NCBI GenBank assembly: GCA_963576725.1
Contig: OY755252.1
Span: forward strand, 58,492,816-58,556,815
Source of the DNA: Azorinus chamasolen
Lineage: Eukaryota > Mollusca > Bivalvia > Cardiida > Solecurtidae
Direction of reading: 5' to 3'
DNA: 64,000 nt
Shown here: positions 42,645-51,300 of the stretch, piece by piece
Position numbering within the stretch: position 1 is the first letter of the stretch
How the letters are laid out: each line of letters starts with the position of its first letter
Made by a program: the position numbers and the translations under genes
Notes under the pieces: model-generated
The model's input: the letters and a program-made list of their open reading frames with translations, nothing else
Told to the model about the DNA's origin: nothing
Databases searched by the model: none

Positions 42645-43096
42645 TACTTTATTTCCATAAATATTCTCTTCTATGCCTTTGCAAACAGAACAGACCCAGA
42701 TCAGATGGCTCCTGTAGGAGCCATCTGATCAGAGTCTCTTCTGTTTGCTTAGTGCTTACATTCCCTCATAGGCATTTTTTAGACCCAACCTCTTGGACTG
42801 AATCTGCAGAAAAGGAGCAGTTACTACAGAAAAGGAAACCTTAAGAATTGTCTAGTTTTGAAACCATTGTGATACATAGAGCATTTGCTCCTATAGGAGC
42901 AAATGCTCTATGTATCACAATGGTTTCATAATTTGATAAAGTGACTTTTACAGAGGCGTCAATATGGGGGAATGGGTTAAAACATAATATACAATGTAGA
43001 TCTAGTTCTACACAATCACTTGGTTAAGTATTCATATGTGCATGTATTTTTTACAAATACTACTTCTTACATGAATAGTCATGGAGTAAAGGGTTA
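42645..43096 (-). mobile_element. Family B MITE with nested family C
   Basis: Hairpin GCAAACAGAACAGACC at 42680-42748 (GGCTCCTGTAGGAGCC apex). The right end GGAGTAAAGGGTTAA is at 43082-43096, separated by the C element at 42762-42980. Confidence 0.75.
42762..42980 (+). mobile_element. Family C foldback MITE nested in family B
   Basis: CCCTCATAGGCATTTTTTAG left, GGGGAATGGGTTAA right. Perfect hairpin arms ATACATAGAGCATTTGCTCC and complement. Confidence 0.85.
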
Positions 43097-43445
43097 AAAT
43101 ATTTCTTCAAACCTCCAGAATATGATATTGTTTTTCTATTGAAAGCAGACACTGGACTTTAATGTAAAATTACTCAATAATTTATATTCATGAAACGCAA
43201 CAGGCACGGTAAAATGTTATTGCCATTACTTTAAATTTGATTATAAAATATAAGACGTTTTTTTAATAATTATCTACATATCAAAATGTGAATCTTTAAT
43301 TTTTGTCTTGGCATAAAAATCAAGAGCAGGAAAATCTGGGGTGAAACTAACTTGTTTCCTATACAGTTAGCTGCGAGATTCCCTCTAGATTTACCCGCTC
43401 TTGAATTTAAGGCGGAGACAAAAATTAAAGAGTCAAATATTGATA
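43097..43445. other. Intergenic stretch, nothing recognised
   Basis: AT-rich sequence with no supported feature. Confidence 0.45.
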
Positions 43446-43742
43446 TGCAGTTGAACTTCAATATCTTTGACTCGGATAACTCGAACTCCGGGATAACTCG
43501 AACTAAAATTTCAGTCCTTCCAAAATTTACAATACAGAATTGTTCTAAAATGTATTACTACAGATATCTAGAAATACATGTGACAGCTTAATGCAGGTCA
43601 AAAGTAATGCTGAAAACTCCTACAGGAGCTTTCAGCATTACTTTAGACCTGCATTAAGCTGTGAACATGAGATATTGGTCAGATTATAAATCGGATGACT
43701 CGAATGTATGGTCCCTTGAAGCTTGAGATATTGAAGTTCAAG
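43446..43742 (+). mobile_element. Family E foldback
   Basis: CAGTTGAACTTCAATATCTT left, GAGATATTGAAGTTCAAG right. Hairpin 43584-43671 with apex AACTCCTACAGGAGCTTT. Confidence 0.88.
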
Positions 43743-43867
43743 TGTGCATACATTTTTATTAAACCTCAAATTCTATAATACGAATGCCTGTGGAAATTGT
43801 AAATTTTGAGCATCCTTATGTGTTTCATGTTTGTAATTTATTCAGTAATTCAGATCACGGTCTATAC

Positions 43868-43970
43868 CAGAGGTCCAGATCAGATGCGTAAATTTAAACA
43901 TTTTCAGTAATAGCTCTTTTATTTCTCCACCAAACCCTAAACTGTGACTACTCTTTAGAATCGTCTATTC
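43868..43970. mobile_element. Family F, half hairpin
   Basis: GGTCCAGATAAGATGCGTAA left, then ACCAAACCCTAAACTGTGAC and TTTAGAATCGTC. The other arm is absent. Confidence 0.75.
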
Positions 43971-44049
43971 ATATTGTCAATGTTTCATAATGAAGATAAT
44001 ATTCCAAAGAGGGAATTGATATACACAAATACTTGAATAGCTCTGATCT

Positions 44050-44152
44050 AAAATTTCGACCACTAAGGGCCTTTTTCGAAGATTTTTATGTCAAAATACA
44101 CTTCATGATAATCTTTGAAAAAGGCCCTTAGTGGTCGAAATATAAGATCAGA
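44050..44152. repeat. Hairpin K
   Basis: AAAATTTCGACCACTAAGGG and CCCTTAGTGGTCGAAATAT form arms of about 30 bp around a 40-bp AT-rich loop. No other copy in the window. Confidence 0.8.
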
Positions 44153-44420
44153 TTTCTTAAAATATTTCTTACATGAACATTCATAAAGATGTACTCTGTT
44201 AATATTTTCACCAAGTTTGCGTAACAAAATAACATCAGAATCCTGAACTGTGTCGCTTGAAACTATTCAAACTAGCTTGATGCTAAAGTACATAGTAAGG
44301 AAATAGTTGTTTGTATAACAAAAGAGCATTTTTATTACATCATAAACAAACAAAACACATCCGCTTTACACTTGAACATGCTGTAAAATCAATTATTTGT
44401 ACCTGACTTACCCAATGCAG

Positions 44421-44616
44421 AACAACAGATAGAGGTGCATACTCAAATACTAACATAATCATTTCTCCAACAAACCCTATGTTGTGACCACTCCTTAGGA
44501 TCGTCTCTCCAAGATGATTCTAAAGACTTAAGAGTGGTCACAACATGGGGTTTGGTGGAGAAATATAGAAGTTATTCTTGAAAATGTTTTAATTTACGCA
44601 TCTTATCTGGACTGCA
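44421..44616. mobile_element. Family F foldback element
   Basis: AACAACAGATAGAGGTGCAT left, GCATCTTATCTGGACTGC right. Hairpin arms around 44463-44563. Confidence 0.82.
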
Positions 44617-44847
44617 GTGGCCATATAGGTGTACATATAGGTAAAGTTTTAGACAGTAGACATTCTCTTTTCATGTTTTACAAATCTGATTGACCAATAC
44701 CAGCAGCTGCTATGAAAACTAATTTATATTCATAGTGATGTCCTGAAATGGGAGATTGAACCAACGTGTCCATTGATGTCTATGCAATCGACAAAAATTT
44801 CCACCTCTTAAAAAGTGGGCAGCTTTAGCAGCATTCATATACCATTA

Positions 44848-45061
44848 ACAAATTGCCTCCTAGTGACGCATTTTGGCGCTGGTATAAAACCATTTTGATA
44901 AATAGAGCATTTGCTCCTATGGAGCAAATGCTCTATTTATCACAATGGTTTCAAAACTACACAATGCTAAAGATTTCATTTTCTCTAGTAAATGCTCCTT
45001 TTCAGTAGATTTACTTAGATTTATTCAAAGAGGTTGGATCTAAAACAAGTCTAAAGGTTAA
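44848..45061 (-). mobile_element. Family C foldback MITE, decayed ends
   Basis: Perfect hairpin AAACCATTTTGATAAATAGA... with apex TTTGCTCCTATGGAGCAAA at 44887-44951. Right end AAAGGTTAA. Confidence 0.8.
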
Positions 45062-45201
45062 TATTGAGCTGTATAAACTACTCCAAAATAGGCTGTAAGG
45101 ATTATTATAATCATATGAATATGTGAACAACTTTTAGTGTTGGTTCATTTATATGATACATTTGGCAGAATATAACTTAATAAGTAACTGTTTAACAATT
45201 A

Positions 45202-45389
45202 TCAGCTAAATCCTGTCCATTGTAATGATGTTTGGTGTATCTTTCCGTCATTATCGATAGAACACATCACTGCAGTCTTTTTGACATTTGACGCCAGTCT
45301 CCCCATGGTTATGACATCCAGGCCCGACATCTGCTGGTCATGATCTATGCATATAGCGACGTAGAATGAATGGTATCTTGCCGGATCCC
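45202..45389 (-). CDS. TSEN34: TSEN34 terminal coding exon (catalytic His and Lys)
   Basis: Starts after GATTTCAG. Encodes DPARYHSFYVAI (His235), GRLASNVKKTAV (Lys266) and the C-terminus TSLQWTGFS, then TGA 45202-45204. Confidence 0.96.
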
Positions 45390-48300
45390 CTGAAATCAGA
45401 GCACTACAGTAAAACCTCTAAAGAGCATATACTTATTGAATTGCTGTAGGTGTACAGAGTTCCAGATAAGATGCATAAATTAAAACATTTTTACAAATAA
45501 CTTCTTTATTTCTCCATTAAACCCTATGTTGTGACCACTCTTTAGAATCGTCTCAATGAGACGATTCTAAAGAGTGGTCACAATATAGGGTTTGTTGGAA
45601 AAATGATTTTAATAGTATTTTGAGTACACACTTTTATTTGTTACTCAGGGTGTAGTACAAGCAAGTTAGGGTTTGGCCATGATTCTGCAGTTTCCGCCAC
45701 AGCCAAAAAAATCCTTTATTCATATAAAGCTGAACTTCGATATCTCGAACTTCAAGGAACCATACAAATTAGCTTGAGATAACATGTTCGAGTTATCCGA
45801 TTTATAATTTGACTAATATCTCAAGATCGGAGCTTAATGCAGGTCTAAAGTAATGCTGAAAGCTCCTGTAGGAGCTTTCAGCATTACTTTAGACCTGCAT
45901 TAAGCTGTCACATATGTTTCTAGATATGTGTAGTGATACATTTTAGAACAATTCTGTATTGTAAATTTTGGAAGGGCCGAACTTTTAGTTCGAGTTATCC
46001 AGAAGTTCAAGTTATTCGAGTTCAACTGGACCATGATAAATATTCAGCTAATAAATATTCGTGAAGTCATTTTTTCGATCATTAATATTCATCAGATATA
46101 GGGTTCAGATCCCGTACTCAATAACATACCTGGATAGACTAGAAAGTCTCCACCAAATTTGCTTCCTGACGTCAAATAAAAACCTTTCTCCCAGAAGTCA
46201 CGGAACACTTTGTACCGCAACGTCTCTTTTGGGGTCTGGGGATAACTCCAGTCAATTACCTTGCATGTAGTGCTCTCCCTTGGCAGAGCCACTACAAGAT
46301 AAAAAGAACAAACCTAGTTACAGTAAAAACCTCTCTAAACAGGAATTCTAGTAGAGAAGAATTAGTATACTTTTAGGCAGGTGGTTGCTTAACAAAAACT
46401 GCAGAATATCATATCTTTATCATGTCAACAGCAAACAGAGCAAACCCTGGTTAGACGGCTCCTATAGGTGCCATCTGATCTGAGTCTTCACTGTTTGCAA
46501 ATTCATGAAAAGGTGTTTATATGAGGGAAAGGGTTAAATGGAAATTTAAGGTTTCATTTTCAAACTGTTGACCCAGACCAGCCTATGCACAAACAATAGT
46601 GGTCGGGCACAACTTATTTTGACTAAAGTCACGTGTCTATATAGATACAGGTATTTAATAAAAATTATTCTTGTCAAACCAGTGTGGCTGACAGCCAGAC
46701 AACAAAGTGTATGGTCCAGGGTCTAAACTGTTTGTTTCTTATCAGCAGCTTTACCCGTATAAAGTTGAATTTTCAAATGGACTATTCCAAAATTCAAACA
46801 GGTCAAGCTTACAGTGAATATTTACTTATTTAGGGATTAAAAGATTAACATGGCAAACAGTGCAGACCCTGACGAGAGGGTCAGGGCTCCTCTAGGATCC
46901 CTCTCATCTAGGTCTTCACTGTTTGCAATGGACATACATTAATGAACTTAACAACAATGAAGATAAAATCAAGGAGAAACACTATGCCCGCTACAGTTGT
47001 TTTGACCTATATTTTATACCTCTGACCTTGACATTGATATGATACCACTTGAAAATTGCATGTTCATGATATGGGTATGCATGTCAACACATGAAGTCTC
47101 TTTCTGAATCTCATATATTGATGTTATACATATACATGTAATTAAAAGTTATGGGCAAGGAAAAAAGTTTACAAATTTGACCGTGAAGTCTGAAACTGAC
47201 CACAACATGGCTTCACTGAAAAGTTGAAGTTTAATGAGATGAATATACATGCCTACCTCTAATAGTTTAAAAAGTTATGGTCGATGTTAATGTCTTGAGC
47301 AATGCTAAAGAGTGGTCACAACTTTGATGGAGAAACAGAGAATTGTTATTGTAAATATGTTTAACCCTTTATTCCATAAAGACGCTTTTTGACCATAACA
47401 CCTTTGCAAACAGAGTAGATTCAGATCAGAAGGTTCATATAAGAGCTGTCTGATCTGGGTCTGCTCCTCTTGCTTATGGAATAATATAGATCTATTTCTA
47501 CAGTTTCTGCCATGGTAATAAATCCCTTGATACTATCATAAACAACCAGCTAATTACTATCTGTCATTTATTTTTGACATGAATAATCATCAAGTAAATA
47601 GTTAACCCATCCCCTGTTCTACATTTATTCCAAATTTCAATAGCTAAAAGAAAAATTGAAGGCAGAACGCTGTAGCCGTTTTAGAAACTAAAGAAGCATA
47701 TCTTTCAAATTCCATTAGCAAACAGAGCAGACCCAGATCAGACGGCTCCTATGGGAGCCGTCTGATCTGGATCTACTTCTGTTTGCAAATGCGTGAAAAC
47801 ATGTTTATATGAAGGAACGCGTTTTAGATGATGCTCACCTAAAGGCATCTCAACCAAAGCCAAATCCTCTTTAATGGCAGGCACCTCTTTGTTTTCAAAT
47901 TCTTCAGTGATTTCTTTCTCAAGCTGTGCCTCATCAATATCCACTGGTTTGCCCTCTTGTTCCAGCATCTTTCTCTTTTTGGCCATCTTTCCTTCAATTA
48001 TTCTTGGCAGATTTCTCTTCAACTCTTCTGTTCTTTCTTTCCTATATAGTTCTACCTAAAATAAAATTATACCTCTATACAACAACCAATCAATTTGATA
48101 TTAACCCTTTACTCCATAACTACGCTTTTCTACGACTTTGCAAACAGAGTAGACCCAGGTCAGACAGCTCCTAAAGGAGCTGTCTGATCAGGGTCTGCTC
48201 TGTTTGCTTAAGAAGTTGTTGTTTATCGTTGCACAATGAGGTCCATGACTTCCTTCTAAGCAGTTGACTTAGTTTTATAGGAAGTAATACAGATGTGATT

Positions 48301-51300
48301 CTACAGTTTCTGCCATGACCAAAAATGCCTGTGTTCATGTTTCATTATAAAACAAGAGATGTCACGGTCACGTGACAAATGCCCCCCAAAATTGTACCCT
48401 GTGACCTTGACCTTTGACCCATGGACCAGGGAGTTGACACATCGTCTTTGTGTGGTGAACATTTGTGCCAGGTTCCTTTGAAATCCATTCACAGAAAAAC
48501 AAGTAATTGTAACCTGTGACCTTGACCTTTGACATATGGACCAGGGAGCTGAACACGACACTTTGTCTTTGTGTGGTGAACATTTGTGGCAAGTTATATT
48601 GAAATCCATTGATAGATGAAGAAGTTACAGACCGGACACGAAATTTGTGACAAAGTAATTGTACACTGTGACCTTGACCTTTGACCCATGGACCAGGGAG
48701 TTGAACGCGACACATCGTCTTTGTGTGGTGAACATTTGTGGCAAGTTATATTGAAATCCATTGATAGATGAAGAAGTTACAGACCGGACACGAAATTTGT
48801 GACAAAGTAATTGTACACTGTGACCTTGACCTTTGACCCATGGAACAGGGAGTTGAACGCGACACATCGTCTTTGTGTGGTGAACATTTGTGGCAAGTTA
48901 AATTGAGATCCATTGATAGATGAAGAAGTTACAGACCGGACACGAAATTTGTGACAAAGTAATTGTACCCTGTGACCTTGACCTTTGACCCATGGACCAG
49001 GGAGTTGAACGCGACACATCGTCTCTGTCTGGTGAACATTTGTGGCAAGTTATATTGAAATCCATCAATAGATGAAGAAGTTACAGACCGGACACGAAAT
49101 TTGTGACAAAGTAATTGTACCCTGTGACCTTGACCTTTGACCCATGGACCAGGGAGTTGAATGCGACACATCGTCTCTGTCTGGTGAACATTTGTGGCAA
49201 TTTATATTGAAATCCATCAATAGATGAAGAAGTTACAGACCGGACACAAATTTGGGACGGATGGAAGGACAGACGGACGGACGGACGGACAGATGGAAGG
49301 ACGGACAATGCGATTACTATATGCCCGCCTTTGGGGGGCATAAAAAATAAACATATTAATATTCATGATGTCATAATTTCTTACATTAATTTTCATGGAG
49401 TAAAGAGTTAAAGGCATGTGGCAGCTTAAAAATGTCTGCTCTGGAGAAGTACTCAAAGGAGCTTTCTGCATTACTTTCATTCTGCATTTAGCACCATATG
49501 CCTTTAAAGAAACTAGTATTATTTAACAACCCATGAATATTTATGTCAGAAATAGTGACAGTATAAATATCAATTACATGTACATGATTTTTTATATTGG
49601 TGTGTGAACAAGGGGAAATTTGGCCATAGCAAAAACTGGAATCAAATCAGTATGATTCTATAAACAAACAGCTTCTGGGTCAACTCAGTTTGCAAAGGTG
49701 TTAAAAAGGTGTTATGGTTTTGTGGTTGCTGTAGAGAGGTTCTGCAGTATCTGTGAATGTAACTGTGATAACTGTTGCAAACAGTTGTGTAACTGTGATA
49801 ACCGTTGCAAACTGTTTTATGTAGATTTATAAGATGCCAAATACAGTTGACCTTCGATGTCTCTAACTTCCAGGGACCATACAAATTAGCTTGAGACAAC
49901 AGAAGTTCGAGTCATCAGATTTCTAATCTGTATAATTTCTCAAGGTCACAGCTTAATGCAGGTCTAAAGCAATGCTGAAAGCTTCTGTAGAAGCTTTCAG
50001 CATTACTTTAGACCTGCATTAAGTTGTCACATGTGTTTCTAGATATGCGCAGTGTTATTATTTAGAACGATTCTGTACAGAGAATTTTAGAAGGACTGAT
50101 CTTTTACCTCGAGTTATCCAAAAGTTCAAGTTATCCGAGTTTGAGACATCCGAGTTAATGACAGTTTCGATCCTGATGAGACCCCATATTACGTAGCATC
50201 TCATTTGGATCCAAATTATTTGCAAACATTATCATCAATGAGTAAAGAATTAAACCAACAAACCTGTTCCTCATAGCTTTGCTTCTGTGACTGATAAAAG
50301 CTTTTGATATCGTCTTGGCAAGGTTCACAGAAAATGTCTTCAACCACTTCTGCCACGCCTATAACAACAAAAATAAATAAATTTTAGTTTGGCGTTATTG
50401 CTTTTAAGTTTTAACCCATTACTTAATTCTTTTTCATGAAATAAAATGACATCATAAGTATTAATTAGATTATTTTTTATAAACAGGACATTTTAACTAC
50501 GACAGAAATTGTAAAATCAGTTCTACGTTTTTGTATTTCCATAACCCTTTCCCATATAAATGTGTTTTCACGCATTTGCAAACAGAGTAGACCCAGATCA
50601 GACGGTTCCTAGGAAAGCCGTCTGATCAGCGTCTGCTCTATTTGCTTATAGAATTTGATAGATCTGTTTTTTTGCTTTCTAAAATGTCTACAATGTTCCA
50701 CTTTCCATATTTCTTTATATCCATTTTGCTAATGAATATTCAGTAGGTATTGAAATTTGGCCTAAATACAGAACAGGGAAAGGGATAAGCAGTCACACTA
50801 GACCCTGATAAGATGGTTCCTACAAGAGTCATCTGATCTGGGTCTGCTCTGTTAGCAAAGGCGTTAGCAGGTGTATGACAGTATCTGTGAAGTACTAGTA
50901 AGCACTTCAGTACAAAGTTTCCGAAATGATTATAAACTTACAGTTCATCTCTAGGGGAAAGTTTCCCCTAGAGATGAACTGTAAGTTTATAATCATTTAC
51001 TATCAAATTTGTAGAATAATTACAAGACAGATTTATAAGTGGCTTTACCACCTAACAACTCTAACCAGATTAAGTGAGTGACAGTTTATTGGAAAGAAAT
51101 ATAAGACTTTTAACCCATTACCCCATAAGCTATTTTTAGATCCAACCTCTTTAAATAAATCTACCAAAAAGGAGCATTTACTCGAAAAAAGGAAAACTTT
51201 AGAATTGTGTATGTACAATGTAGTTTAGAAACTATTGTGATAATCATAAATAGAGCAATTGCTCCGATGAAGCAAATACTCTATTCATCACAATGGTTTC

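Noticed and set aside
48301..49480. Series of 80-115 codon minus-strand frames
   Set aside because: Each copies the next because they cross the 152-bp tandem units.
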